Numbered from the stretch's first letter, positions 46,280-59,204 are shown. The stretch is 64,000 nt of DNA from Crocodylus rhombifer (GCA_038503035.1 JAVSML010024359.1:1047447-1111446); one strand, 5' to 3'. Notes: generated from the letters alone by a model not told the origin. Made by a program: numbers and translations.

Positions 46280-46390
46280 TGTGGCCCCAATCTTGCAAAG
46301 TTCTATGCAGATGCTTGACGTTATTACCATGAGTAATCTGAATTGAGTTCAGTGGGACTGCTCCTGGTGGTAAAATTAATCCTAAACCTT
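46280..46390. repeat. Ancient dispersed repeat fragment
   Basis: ggccccaatcttgcaaagttc ... attgagttcagtgggactgctcctggtg follows the pattern of an old palindromic reptilian repeat also suspected at 26395-26535. Short and decayed. Confidence 0.38.
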
Positions 46391-46541
46391 AAGGCTGAGG
46401 ATATAGTATGTACTTATTTTTGCTGCAGTAATGTTAATGATAGACTTTGATGAATCTATTTGCAGTAGTAAAATGTAGGCTGACATCCTAAATTAATGAT
46501 TAGGGATTAAGTTTTAAATAGCTTAATATCACAGTCTAAGT

Positions 46542-46729
46542 CAGGGATGGGCAGTTATTTTGGGCAGAGGGTCACTTATTGAGTTTTGGCAAGCCATTGA
46601 GGGCTGCATGACAGGCAACCAGAGGCAGTTAAATATTAATTTTCCAAATTTTTTAGGGACCCCACAGGCTGGATAGAATGGCCTGGCAGGCCACATCTGG
46701 CCCTCGGGCTATAGTTTGGAGCTATGCTG
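46542..46729. mobile_element. Short hAT-like element
   Basis: The left end CAGGGATGGGCAGTTATTTTGG and right end ggccctcgggctatagtttggagctatgctg match the common hAT MITE plan (caggggtgggcaaact ... gcccgtagtttgcccacccctg). The word ccacatctggccctcggg is typical. The right end is decayed, and flanking octamers do not agree. Confidence 0.58.
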
Positions 46730-46834
46730 ATTTATGCAAGTTGAGAATCTAGCTCAGTTGTAAAAAACACAAAAAATCATTAATAGATGAAAATTTCTTA
46801 GTTCCCAAACAGGAATGTGTCTTAATTCTTGGCC

Positions 46835-46985
46835 CACATTTTCCAGAGTAGCTGGTGATTTTGGATACCTCACTTTTTGGACACTGAAAGGGCCTAATTT
46901 TTGGAGAAGGCTGAGCACTTGCCATGTGAAGATATGTTTTGTTGGGTACCTAAGATAACTTTGGTGGATCACTTTGCAAAAAGAA
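46835..46985. repeat. Ancient dispersed repeat fragment
   Basis: cacattttccagagtagctggtgattttgg ... gggcctaatttttggagaaggctgagcac fits the same old amniote repeat style as 22210-22420. Memory-based recognition only. Confidence 0.38.
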
Positions 46986-46994
46986 GGCCCTTAA

Positions 46995-48100
46995 GCTAGG
47001 GACAAGCATTTATAAAGCCTGAGCCTGAATTGAGTCTACCTTTGCAGGTTAGTCTAACCTGGCTAGGCTGAACCAGTTTGTAACTGGGAAGACATTCTCT
47101 CTGGACTGAGGAAATTCAGGCACGTGCCTGCAGTGGCTCAGGCCAGAATTGGTGGGGTGCTAGAGCAGCCCTCCCTTCCCTTCCACAGTGCTGAGCTAAG
47201 AGGGACGTGGCCATGCCCCAGCAGGAGGCTCTGATTAGGGAGGTCTGCCTGCACCATCCCAGACTTTTCCCTGCTGACTGCTCAAGGGACAGGAGTGTTG
47301 CCAGACTCCAGCCCCGGGCTGGCACTGTGAGGCAAGGTGGGGTATGTAGTGTATGCATCTGTTGATGATGCAGAACTTTTCAATCTCCCTCCCTGCTTCT
47401 TTATACTGTCTGCAGCAAACTGACAGGCAAGCAAGCCAGCAGAGGGCTGATAACAGTTTTTATCAGCCCATCAGCAAAACAATAGCCTCTCTCCATTAGT
47501 TCAAGATCTTCCTAAACAGCTTTTTCCAAAGAAGGACATTACCAGCTGACCTGTTGATTAGCTGTAAAAATCCCTAAGCAGTCATTGTTCTGTCTACCTG
47601 TCCCAGTGAAATTGGAGACATGCACACAGACACATCTCAGCATTAGCTAGCATATCACATGCCTGTCATACCACCCATTGGGCTGGGTGCTGTGGGAGAT
47701 GGTTGGGGGGATTCCTGCTTAAGCGGCGAGGGGGGTAGGGTAGGGGGAAGCCAGGCAGACCCTGCTGTACATACAGTCTCTGCCAGAGCTCTGGCCAGGG
47801 AGCAGAGGGCCAGGGCCAGCTCTGCTGTCTGGGGCAGAGAACTCTACCCAGCCCAGAGAGCATGCTGGATGCTGGGGGAGTCTGGTTTAACTTAAACCAG
47901 GAAAGGGTCTGGGACAGACATTGTGTAAACTGATTTGACCCAAATCAGTTAAGGCTGATGTTACGTTCAACCAGGTTTATCTTAAACCAGTTTCAGCGAT
48001 TTTGAAACTGGTTTATGTTCACTGAATATCTGTTCTGTTACAGGTTAAAACCAGTTTCTGATCACTTAAACCAGTTTATGTGTAATGTCTGTCCCTGGCC
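46995..48100. mobile_element. TTAA-family non-autonomous transposon, best-preserved copy
   Basis: An 1106-bp element bounded by TTAA on both sides (46991-46994 and 48101-48104). Its ends GCTAGGGACAAGCATT and AATGTCTGTCCCTGGCC are the family inverted repeat. Subterminal motifs aaaccagttt and tgatcacttaaaccagttta recur on one side, and gcaggttagtctaacctggctagg on the other. The middle is GC-richer. It is the reverse-orientation counterpart of 4848-10588 without the CR1. No transposase frame. The TTAA duplication points to piggyBac-like mobilisation in trans, although piggyBac ends normally begin CCC. Confidence 0.85.
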
Positions 48101-48104
48101 TTAA

Positions 48105-48352
48105 AGTTCTGGTGGAAAAAATGGATAAATTACCAAAATAACTAGCTTTATATATTAATAATAAAGAAAGAAGCTTCAAGTAGTTCCATAGTATTTAACA
48201 GTTTGACTTAAACAGCACTCAGTTAAAAGACAGAGCCCTGTTCAAAAGAAGAATACAATATATTGATATTGTGTGTTGTGCTGCAAAGGAACAGAAGTTC
48301 ACAGCTTAGGAACCCAAATTAAAAATTCAAGTGAGCCATTGTGCCTTTAGAA
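48105..48352. other. Short AT-rich spacer
   Basis: AT-rich DNA between the TTAA element and the CR1; nothing recognised. Confidence 0.5.
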
Positions 48353-50294
48353 GATGGGCATGTCTTCTAGCTAAAAGGGAGGCGTACACCCAATGGAAGG
48401 GAGGGGCCATCACCAGGGAGGACTATACTGCGGTTGCTCGGGGATGCAGCGGGGCAGTCAGGAAGGCCAAGGTAGAGATGGAACTGGGATTAGCTTCCCA
48501 GATCAAGGACAACAAGAAGTCCTTTTTTAAATACATAGGGGGCAAAAAGAAGGTACCGGGTAACATGGGGCCCCTGCAAGACACACTAGGAAATTTGGTC
48601 GTCACACCAGACGTCAAAGCTAACCTATTTAACAACTTCTTTGCCTCCATTTTCCTGAGCAGGGACCGTATCAGCCCCCCGCACTGAGCCCCCCTCAGGC
48701 CCCAGGGGAGGTGCACCTAGGCCAAGGGTCAGGGAGGATCTAATCAGGGAACTTCTGGAGGGACTGGATGTATTTAAATCAGCTGGTCCGGATGATCTCC
48801 ACCCCAGAGTGCTGAGGGAATTAGCTGAGGTCATTGTGGGAGCCCTGGCATGGTTTTACAAGCACTCGTGGTGCTCTGGTGTGGTGCCAGAGGACTAGAT
48901 GAGGACCAATGTGGTTCCCATTTTCAAAAAAGGGAGGAAGGAGGACCCAGGGAACTATAGGCCAGTTAGTCTTACCTCAATCCTGGGCAAGCTTTTTGAG
49001 AGAATTATTCTGGCACATGTCCATGAGGGTCCAGCAGGGGAGATTATGCTTAGGGGCAACCAACACGGGGTTCATTAGAGGCAGGTCCTGTCAGACCAAC
49101 CTGGTGGCCTTCTATGATCAGGTCACCAAATCCTTAGATACAGGGGTAGCAACGGACATAGTCTTTCTGGACTTTCAGAAGGCCTTCGACACTGTCTCTC
49201 ACCCTGTTCTCATTAAGAAACTGGGGGACTGTGGTGTCGACACCTACACAGTCAAATGGGTCGCTAACTGGCTGGAGGGCCACACCCAGAGAGTGGTGGT
49301 GGATGGGTCATTTTCGACCTGGAGGGAAGTGAGCAGGGGGTTTCTGCAGGGCTCGGTCCTCGGGCCCGCACTGTTCAACATCTTCATCAGTGACTTGGAC
49401 GAGGGGGTAAAAAGCACCCTGTTCAAATTTGCTGATGACACTAAGAGGTGGGGGGATGTGGGCATGTTAGAAGGAAGGAATAGTCTACAACTGAACCTAG
49501 GCAGGTTACAGGGGTGGGCGGATGAGAACAGGATGGGATTCAACACTGACAAGCGCAAGATGATACACCTGGGAAGGAAGAACCAGCACCATACCTACAG
49601 GCTGGGGAACTCCCTTTTCATCAGTGCAGAGGCAGAAAAGGATCTTAAAGTCATCATTGATGCCAAGATAAACATGGGCCGGCAGTGTGGGGATGCAGTC
49701 AGGAAGGCCAACCGCACCTTGTCATGCATCCACAGATGCATCTCAAGCAGGTCCAAGGAGGTGATCCTCCCCCTCTATATGACATTGGTCAGGCTGCAGC
49801 TGGAGTACTGCGTCCAGTTCTGGGCACCACACTCAAGAGGGATGTGGACAACATGGAGAGGGTCCAAAGGAGGGCCACTTGCATGAGCAGGGGACAGGCT
49901 ACGGGACATGGACCTGTTCAGCCTCCACAAGAGAAGGCTGAGGGGTGATCTAGTGGCCTGTTACAAATTAATCAGAGGGAGCCAGCAGGCACTGGGAGAA
50001 ACCCTGTTTCCCTGAGCACTACCAGGAGTGACTAGAAATAATGGTCACAAGCTGACAGAGGGTAGATTCAGACGTGACATCAGGAGGCGCTACTTCACTG
50101 TCAGGGCGGCTAGGATCTGGAACCAGCTTCCAAGCAAAGTGTTTTTGGTTCCTACACTGGGGGTCTTTAAGACAAGGCTAGACAATCACCTTGCTGGGGT
50201 CGTTTGACCCCAGTACTCTTTCCTGCCATGGCAGGGGGTCAGACTTGATGATTTGCTCAGGTCCCTTCCAGCCCTACTAACTATAAAACTATAA
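48353..50294 (+). pseudogene. CR1: CR1: ORF2 reverse transcriptase half and 3' end
   Basis: A plus-strand, 5'-truncated CR1 of the same subfamily as 4880 and 30636. It begins at CLLAKREAYTQWKGG (ORF2 linker after the endonuclease), then [55 protein letters not shown] (motif A), LQGSVLGPALFNIFISDL (motif B, disturbed just upstream), FADDTKRWGD (motif C intact) and LQLEYCVQFWAPH. Stops or shifts near 48690, 48898 and 49885 break it. The last part is RLDIR-like codons, then ctttcctgccatggcagg, ggtcagacttgatgatttgctcaggtcccttcc and a short aactataaaactata tail. Confidence 0.87.
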
Positions 50295-53032
50295 GTTAAT
50301 TCATTTGTCTAAACCTTTTGAAATATAGACACTTTCCACCCACTGACTCAAGTTCTGTGACAGAATTTTTAAAGACTGATGGAGGATTTATGTATCCTGT
50401 ATGCCCATTCAGTACATTCCCCAGACTCCCCCTGGAGGCATTAGGATCTAGAGCATGCTTAAAATATTGTGTTGCTCTCAAACCAGGGTCTTCAATAGCT
50501 GGGTGTTGCAAATCCCTCCATAACCTCCATGGTTCTCATTATCTCCTCGTAAATGAGCCTTTAAAAATTGTATTTCCCTATTCAGCTAAACAGGATCAAT
50601 GTATATCAACCATTCACTTCCTGCTCCTGAAATATTAAGCTGCTACATGTATATGTCTAGTTCTCTGCAATATAAATTGAAGTACAATTAATTAGTAAAT
50701 GTATTTGAATTATGTTTGGAGAGAAATGTAAATCTAGGTGCTCTTTCACAGGTTGCATCTATCTTTGAACTTTGGATGTTTTTCACTCCCAACTATTTAT
50801 TTTTGTAACTGGGCATCATTGGCTAAAGAGTTTGTTGAGGCTTCTTTAGCTGTTCTTTCAAAAATATTTCCTGTGAATTTACTAGCCTGAATTCGATGGT
50901 GGAGTTATGAACCATGTCTAATTGTGGGTCATATTACAAGTCTCAGAAGTAATTAACACCCCCTTTAAAGAAACAGATCACTGTAGCACTTAACATACAT
51001 AGGTCAATAGGCCTCTGGAGTTCTGGTCTCCTTTTTCTGGGAAGCTACCCTTTTCTCCTTCAGCATTTACAATTACAGAGCCAAATCACCATCTAGTACA
51101 AATCATCATTAGTGTGCCATTGTATTATCTAACTACTAGATTTTTCTTTGCCCCTAACAGTAAAGGGTTTTTTTAAATTTTTCCTTTAAAAGTTCCTACC
51201 TTGAATTTAGAAGAAACTTCTTTCTTAATGAAGAAATCTATTGAGAGTTTTATCTTGGCCCTGTACCATTTGTTCTTTGAAATATATGCTGAGTCTGCAA
51301 CACTCAAATTTAAGAAACTACTTGTATCAATATGGACCCATGGTTCCAAGCCTTTAGAAATGCAAATGCCGTTTCTGTAATGAACAAAACCTTAGAGACT
51401 CTACTTTTGTGGTTCCACGGAGCCTTTATTGCGCCTCATCATTATGCTAAATTAATACAAATTTCCTGTGTGTCCAGAATTCAAAGTCAATCAAGTGTCC
51501 TAATCTCTGAGGACATGGGATGAAAAAGATACTATTACAGTTTGTAAAAAGAGGGTGGCTTACCTGTAAATAGATCAAGACAATATGCTAGAATACAGAT
51601 TCAAACATATGCATATAATGAATTATATCCTAATTGAGAGAGAACTTGTAGAGTCCTCCCCTCCCATTTTTGATTGCATGATTCTGACATGATAGCATTT
51701 AGAACCACTGTTTTTGAAGCTTACACAGCTTGTAATCCTTCTTTAAAAGAATAGGCTCATTCCCTTTATGCAAGAAATGTAATGGATATTTCCATTGTTA
51801 CTGTTGTTTATGAGGAAATTTCTTTCAGTATCTTTTGTCTGTATGTAGGATAGTCTGTTTTATGTATGTGTACCTAAAAGGCTCACACACTTTTAGTATG
51901 TAACATGCTAACTTACAAACAATTATGTCAATGAATTAGATCCTAGCCTTATGATACACTGCTGGGGGAAGTTTGACAAGCAAAAAAACCATCCTAGTGT
52001 TGGGCTGCCTAGACCCAACTCAGGATTTTTTATATTGTTCTCTCTCCCAGCTGCCGATGTAGCATGGAAGGTGGGGCATGTCCACAGAAATGGACTGTGG
52101 TTGACACCTACCCCTGTCAACCTCTGATCATCAGCTGTTCTTTCTAATTCCATCCCAAAGCTATTACAGCCTGTCAGAGCAGTTTGTGCTGCTGTAACAC
52201 AACCCAGGGCAAGTGCTTTATGTGATACAGCATCAGGGTCAGGGGGACTCAGAAGTAAGCTTTGCTCACAAGCCTTTGGCAGGCACACTCTTGCTTTGCT
52301 TTTTCCTAATGCCCACTTCCTAATGCCCTGTCTCTTGTTATTGGTATTGTGTTGTCCTTTTACCCCAGATGGAATTTTTTACTCTTCATTTTAGTGCCTG
52401 TAATATCACTCAAGCTGATCCTGTGGCGTGAGTCAACTTGTAAGAGATTTTGCTGATACCACGTGAAGATCTTAAATAGCTGCAGTATTTTATCATATAC
52501 AATGCACCCAAGAATATAATATGCACTTTATTTTTGAAAGACAGAACGAACAAAAAAAGATTTTTTCAGAGTTACGGCTGCATAGAGCAGAGTCAGAACT
52601 TAATCTTCAGCTGACCCACCTTCCTGTTCCTGCTTAACTAAAGCCGAAGCTCTAGCTGTTCCAGAAGACTGGTCTTCATGAGTGAATCTGTGATTTTGAG
52701 AAGAGCTAAAGGCTTTCCAAGTCTGTGAAATAGGAGACCAAAGTTTAGCTTGATTGGTGGAACATCAAGACCAGTAAAAAGGAAATATTGTTAATACCTC
52801 TATAGGGAAAAACAATGAGTTGTTAAGGTAATTAACTCCTTCAACTGCCTGAAGAGTGATTGGACACTGTGGGTGCTTCTATCCCAGGCAGAAAATCAGC
52901 TTCTCTGCTTAATACATGCAGCCTAATTTTGGGGGCCTGATTTTTCAGGGGAAAGGTGTGTGTTCTGTGTAGTTTCTCATAGCCTGGGACTTTCTTTTAA
53001 TAGGTTGATAAGCTTGAGAGCAGATGAAAATA
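50295..53032. other. AT-rich stretch, no gene seen
   Basis: No recognisable exon, RNA gene or repeat family. The short open frames at 50296-50638 and 51923-52288 lack domains. Confidence 0.5.
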
Positions 53033-53948
53033 TAGGAGTGGACTGGCCAAGTTCGCCGATGACACCAAACTTTGGGGCAAAACATCCACGCCAGAAGATA
53101 GGCGGGTGATCCAGGCTGACCTGGACAAGCTCAGCAAACGGGCAGACGAGAACCTCATGGTGTTTAACACCGAAAAATGCAAGGTTCTCCACCTTGGGAG
53201 GAAAAACCTGCAGCATCCTTATAGGCTCGGCAGTGCTACGTTGGTTAGCACTACAGAAGAAAAAGACTTGGGGGTCATCATTGACCACAAGATGAACATG
53301 AGCCTCCAATGCGATGCTGCGGCTAGTAAAGCGACCAAAATGCTGGCGTGCATCCATAGATGCTTCTCAAGCAAATCCTGGGACGTCATTCTCCCCTTGT
53401 ACTCGGCCTTGGTGAGGCCGCAGCTGGAGTACTGCGTCCAGTTTTGGGCTCCACAATTCAAAAAGGATGTGGAGAAGCTTGAGAGAGTCCAGAGGAGAGC
53501 CACGCGCATGATCAGAGGTCAGGAAAACAGATCTTACGATGACAGGCTGAGAGCCATGGGACTCTTTAGCCTGGAAAAGTGCAGGCTCAGGGGTGATCTG
53601 ATGGCCACCTCTAAGTTTATCATGGGTGACCACCAGGATCTGGGGGAACGTCTGTTCACCAGAGCACCCCAAGGGATGACGAGGTCGAACAGTCACAAAC
53701 TCCTGCAAGACCGTTTCAGGCTGGACATAAGGAAGAATTTCTTTACTGTCCGAGCCCCCAAGGTCTGGAACAGTCTGCCAGCGGAGGTGGTTCAAGCACC
53801 TACATTGAACACCTTCAAGAGCAAATTGGATGCTTATCTTGCTGGGATCCTATGACCCCAGCTGACTTCCTGCCCTTTGGGCAGGGGGCTGGACTCGCTG
53901 ATCTCCTGAGGTCCCTTCCAGCCCTAATGTCTATGAAATCTATGAAAT
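53033..53948 (+). pseudogene. CR1: CR1 3' end with an open C-terminal frame
   Basis: A plus-strand CR1 of the CATAGATTT-tail subfamily, truncated just upstream of reverse transcriptase motif C: the codons for LAKFADDTKLWGK are visible from 53042. From 53106 to 53855 the frame is open for 250 codons: KRADENLMVFNTEKCKVLHLGRK, KDLGVIIDHKMNMS, CIHRCFSSKSWDV, PQLEYCVQFWAPQFKKDVEKLERVQRR, RLDIRKNFFTVRAPKVWNSLPAEVVQAP and the normal end KLDAYLAGIL with stop. The ggctggactcgctgatctcctgaggtccc UTR and tgtctatgaaatctatgaaat tail follow. Lack of damage over 750 bp suggests a fairly young insertion. It is only a fragment, so not a working gene. Confidence 0.86.
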
Positions 53949-56439
53949 ATTGCCTGAGTGGATAATTATAAAGCAGGCAGGCCTTATAGGACAATGAAAT
54001 ATACTTGGGTTAGGTGATGTTTTCAACTGATATATAATGGACAAGCTAATAAGCTGGTTTTCATCATTGCTCATCTCCTCTGAAAATCAAACCATCTTTG
54101 CTAGACTCTTAATAAAAAGCAACCTTCACAACTGCCTACAACCAGGTTTTTGGCTTACAAGACACAGGGAAAATGCTGAAAGGAGGACAGTTGTTATTAG
54201 TGAAATTCCCTCCTCATGTTCATCCCAAAGCAGCTTTAGTAGCCAAGGTTTATGTGAAGAAATATAATTCCCAAAGCTAAGGGAAGTGTCATGTTGCAAA
54301 GCTAAGGGAAGTGTCATATCCTTGTTTGGCTTTGACTAGTTAGAAAATATTCTTTTACGTCTCTAAAATGTGAGGTATATTTTCAGGTTTACAGTACAGC
54401 ATATTGCTCTCCTAGCTGAGCTTCCTTGTACTTCAGCGTATGTAAGAAGGCATCGCTTTTTGGCCATTCTTTCTGGAGCTTGCTGTGTGTTGACAGGTTT
54501 GAACCTTATCTATGTTGGTTAAACATTTGGTTCTTCTGTTTCTTTGTTTTAATCTGTGTCTTTTTCATCTATAGTTAAACCATTCACATTAAAAACTGAA
54601 AGAACCAACAAACACTGAAAGCTCAGAATTGTACTGGAAGAAAAAAAGATTTTAGTCCTTTGTGGATTTTGTTTCCCAACAATTGTCTCAGGGTTCAGAG
54701 ACAGCAAAGTGATTGATTTCACATAAAATATTTGTTGTTCTAATTACAGTATCATCTGGGTCTTTGGCAACAAACATATGCAGAAACAGCCTTTACACAC
54801 CATCTTGAAAAACTTATGATTTGTTTAGTGTGCTTTATAATTTAAAGCATATGGCTTCACATAGAGCAGTAGTGTCCAAAATGAAGACATAAGTAATGAA
54901 TCACTGGGTGGAAGAAAACGCATTGCTTCTGTTAGGAGTCCTTTCAGTGTGTGTATTCAAATGGTTCTGTTTAGGGTTATAAACAAAAGGCAGCTCTCAC
55001 AGTTTTAGCAGTGTGTTACAGATTCTGGGATGCACATGACATCAAAGAGGCTACACTAATGAATTTCCTTAGCCATCCATGGCTCTTGGCACTATGAACA
55101 GGCTCCATCTGAGTAAACAAATTCTCTACTATTGTGTGGGGATAGGAGGTGATCACAAAGTCTGATTGTTTTTTTTCTTAAAGCCTTTCCACTGCAGTGC
55201 TTTTTACTCCCAACATGCTATACACGTTCAAAGAATCAGATAACTACATTTACAGTTACCAAACTGCACTGCCAAGCACAAAAGTTAAGAGAGCTCTTCT
55301 GTTTTCGTTACTTACTGAATCCAGTGGAAGTTTGGCTTTAGCAAAAACTATGGGATTTGGACAAGCTTATTCAAATCATTCTAAGGCCACATACACACTT
55401 TTAAGTTAAGTAGGACCAAATCATCCTCCTCCTGTAGAGACTTGAGCCAATAACAACTAAACGTTCCTTGAGGTAAACCTAGTAGTTTTCAAGACATTTT
55501 ATACATTGGTAAGAGGCTTGGCAACAACCTGCAGAATGGACAGGAACTGGGGCCTTCTGACCTCACAGATCCAATGGATCTGCATGTCAGGGCACTCAGA
55601 TATGTTGGTGCAGGCCCTGTTCTGCACAGATGACTCTGCTTCTCAAATATCCTGCCCACAGCAGTATGATTTCAACAAGCCCATTCTGCCATTGAGTGCA
55701 ACTGCAGAGGTGAATGCACAACAGCAAATGGTCTTACAAGTAACATTAGTTCTCAGATTTCCAGGCAGAATCCCAAGGCTGAACATGCATGGTGCTGCAG
55801 AAACCAGCTGAGTCACTTCTATCCGTGCCAGCCCCCAAATCTGTAAACAGAACTCCAGGATGGTCTTCTGTGAGCTTCCAGGGGGAGGGGATGGTACTGT
55901 GGAGGCAACAACTTAAACTATGCAGTTTTCCCATAAAAAGAGGGAAAGCCTTAGTTAACATTCATAAAACTATAAAACAGTATGTAAATGCTAAGTACTC
56001 TGATAATAGTGACAATAATTAATTTTAATAATTATAAATATCCTTTTGGAAACACTGTCCTTCCAGGCTACCATTGTCACCAGATTCACTGAAGCCTTTG
56101 AAAACTGGGTGGATTAGGCTTTGTTTCTCTGCCACTGCTAGTGGTTTATCACTCCCACCTTCCCTTCCCAGTCTCCCTGCTCAGGCTTCTCGTTCTTTTT
56201 TTCCCTTTCTCTTCTAATTCCCTCTCCTCAAGTTCCCCCTTTGCCCCACCTTCCTCACAATTTCTTTGTGGTACAGTCTGCTGCTTTCCCTACTAGTCTC
56301 CACCTACATTTCAGCACCAATTCCCCCCATCAGAACATCAAAAACAAAGAAAAAAAACACATTAGAGACATGCATAATTACCTATGTAACCATGCAGTCT
56401 ACTAATTCTCTCCTCCCTCCCCTACCCACTTTTGTTTTC
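53949..56439. other. AT-rich stretch, no gene seen
   Basis: No gene recognised. A 24-bp tandem pair (aaagctaagggaagtgtcat) lies at about 54273-54319. Confidence 0.5.
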
Positions 56440-56570
56440 CCTTGCTGTGCCTTTGTCTATATTTAGATTCTAATCTCTTTGAGCCAGAGACTTTATCTTC
56501 CTGTATGCTCCTCCAGCACATTTGGGAACTACCATAATAAAATTAATATTAATATTCTATACATAAACTT
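56440..56570 (+). repeat. L2-like LINE 3'-end remnant
   Basis: gattctaatctctttgagccagagactttatcttcctgtatgctcctccagcacatttgggaactaccataataaaattaat follows the common reptilian LINE 3' UTR plan (ctctttggggcagggac...cagcacctagcacaatggggtcc...ctaccgcaatacaaataat). A better copy of the end lies at 60390-60512. Old and immobile. Confidence 0.5.
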
Positions 56571-56746
56571 GAAAATTCAGCTGTTACATAAGGCAGATGC
56601 TGGACTATTCAGTAGTCCTTGTCCCATAGAGTCTATTACAACTATGCTGCTATTCCATGTTTCACATTTTTTTTTAAGTTCAGTTCAAGGATTAGTGGTT
56701 TACTTGTAATATAAAGCACTTTTTAGCCTGGCTGGTGTATTTCTTG

Positions 56747-56937
56747 GGTATGTCTGCATTGTCTATGAGTGATGCATAGTGTGGCTGCATCAGCATGAAG
56801 CACAGCATAGGCTAACTGCCTGTTTCCCCCTCATCTCAGGATGGCTTTGAAGGCTGTGCTCAGCTTGGTGCTGCAGTTGATTGCTACCAATACCCCAGCT
56901 AGCTAGTTTAAAGCAATGACTGATGTAGAGACAGGCA
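56747..56937. repeat. Possible MITE remnant
   Basis: The left end gggtatgtctgcattg and right end tgatgtagagacaggc are weakly inverted. The interior (gtgatgcatagtgtggctgc ... cagctagctagtttaaagc) is of a type common among short reptilian MITEs. Confidence 0.38.
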
Positions 56938-57124
56938 TAAAGGACCTGATTTCACCTCATAATTACATACCCACTTTACATAAATATAAATAAATTTATA
57001 AGTACAGGTAGTGAAGTATCAGGCCTGAAAGGTGGGAGTAAGAAGGTGACTGTGCTTGTGTAAATATATACTGCCTACATACTGCCATGTCATTTTTATC
57101 TCTTTTTCTTTCTTTAATCAGACT
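56938..57124. other. AT-rich spacer
   Basis: Nothing recognised. Confidence 0.45.
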
Positions 57125-57260
57125 GATATAATTAAACTCACAGAGCCTGATTCTGACTTTGCTGATACAGTTTCACACTACTGCAACTCAATGGACTTCA
57201 GTGGCATTACTCCTGATTTCACACTGTTATTAGCTACAGCAGAATCTCAGGCCCCTGGAG
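57125..57260. repeat. Ancient palindromic dispersed repeat
   Basis: cagagcctgattctgactttgctgatacag ... tggacttcagtggcattactcctgatttcacac ... gcagaatctcaggccc is near-palindromic around the centre and follows a pattern recalled from many turtle and crocodilian loci (gattctgctctcacttacac...gtaactccattgaagtcaatgg...). A related piece is at 27430-27560. Confidence 0.45.
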
Positions 57261-59204
57261 CATGGTGTCTGAATATACTTACATTGAATGGAAGTAAAAT
57301 ATGTGTGTTCCTTGAAATCAACATGCTGCACATAATTATGCACATAGCATCCAGTCAGGGAGGGGGATGCACATTATCGTAGTCTGTGAGGTCATCTCTG
57401 CATTTGCCTAAGATTTCAGGAAGAAAACTGAAGTTAACTGCTGCCTTGAAAGATGAGTCCAAACTGGAAAAACTCAAAAACATCAAAATACATATAAATT
57501 ACCAAAGGAGAACAAAGACAGTTTTTTCTGTAAAAATCTTCTCCCCAGGCTATAACAAAGCTTTGCATAGACATGATCAATATATCCAAGCTTGAGAACC
57601 ATAGCCTTTGGAATAAATTAAATGGCAGGAAAAGAAACAAACAAAGAACAAATTAACATGATTTTAAACATTGCTTAAATTTTCATGAATGTAGACCTTG
57701 AAATGTTATGATGAGATCCCATGAGCCTGTGCTAATATTTGCCTATAATTAACAGTTGCACTTTCATGTTTCATCTGATATTATAGGTTGGGAATCAGCC
57801 ACATGCATGCTTTATTTCTTGGTCATATGGATTTTACAGACACACACAATTTCTGCTTATTTCATAAATGATATATGAAACTCCCTAAAAGACTCTATTA
57901 CATGTTCTTTGTTAGGCTTCTCTTTCTTCACCTCTCGCTGTTAAATCTTGTCATGTATGAATATTTTAAAAAGATGAGCAGAGAGAGGTAGTTAACTATG
58001 TTAGTCAGAAGTGAGGTAGAAGGCAGTGTAGAGATGTATGTTATAGATTAACTGAATCAGAGATGCAAAAACAAGAGCTCATGAGGAAGAGCTCCCTTCA
58101 TCAACTGAATCTCCCTTCTTTTTACAGTAAGCTTGTGGTTACATAAAGCAGGAAAAAAGCAAGACTGATCCCTGACACACCCAGCTTTTGAAAGAGCTCA
58201 AAGAGAATAGGGAAATGAAAGAACTCAAGGACGGGACACAACCATTCCCTCTAGCAGAGGCAAGGCATCATATTCAATGGTGAAAAAGGCACTGACAGAT
58301 CTAATAATATAAGCAAGGATCCCTTTCAAGAATCTTTTACCTGGAATAGATTGTCACCTTAAAGATATTAAGCCAACTCTGTGCCATACGAGGTGTAATA
58401 CAGAATTGACAAAGGTCAATGGGTTTTTTATAAAAACCAAATGGAACTGGAACTGTCTAATTACCACTTCCCCTACAAAATTCTTTAAATAGGAGCAGCC
58501 TTGGAACACTGCAACATCTGGCAGGATTGTCATGTCAAAAGAAGGTTTTCCAAGCATGAATCTAATCATGCCTTCACCTCAAAGGGCAGTATTATCAATC
58601 CCTACCAATAACAGACAGCATGGTTGGCTATAGGTTTCTAGTAGGACTGTCACTTACAGATGGAACATCTAGGATGCAACTTATATGGAGCCATCCCCAA
58701 TTATGAGAAATCTTTAGAACAATACATTGCATCTTTATGGTATGACTTTCCTGAATATTGCTGCTCAGTCTTTGCTTCAAACTTAAAGAGCACTTTCAAA
58801 GTCTTTTATACAGCTATATTCTTAAGGATCTTATATTAAACTTCTGTAATCCTGTCTAAGAGTCCTTTGCATTTGTTGAAATGATGGTGTCTTGACCAGT
58901 TGGCCATCTAAGTAATATATAGCATGTGGAATATACAAGTCTCCTGCAGGCCAGGTTATGTCTTCAAGATTATTAGTAAGATGGAAGCTATGGATAACCC
59001 AAAGAAAAATGTTCCTTCCCATTGTAAAACAAAAAAGTAATCATAAGAAGAGAAATTCCACAGTGAAAATATTTCTTTGAGCTCAGCATTAACACTAAAA
59101 AATCCCAGCAGATTGTGAGCCATGGCAAGTAAGCCTAGAAATAGTGCTAAATTGTTCTGACCAACTAGTCTGGCTGCCTGAATCAAGTCTATAATGTATT
59201 AAAG
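57261..59204. other. AT-rich stretch, no gene seen
   Basis: Minus-strand open frames at 58354-58569, 58831-59022 and 58956-59186 are hydrophobic and short. None shows a domain or clear splice-flanked exon structure. Undecided but most likely chance. Confidence 0.45.

Noticed and set aside
58831..59186. Two overlapping minus-strand hydrophobic frames that could be an exon
   Set aside because: No recognisable family and no clear acceptor/donor arrangement. An orthologue search would be needed to revive it.
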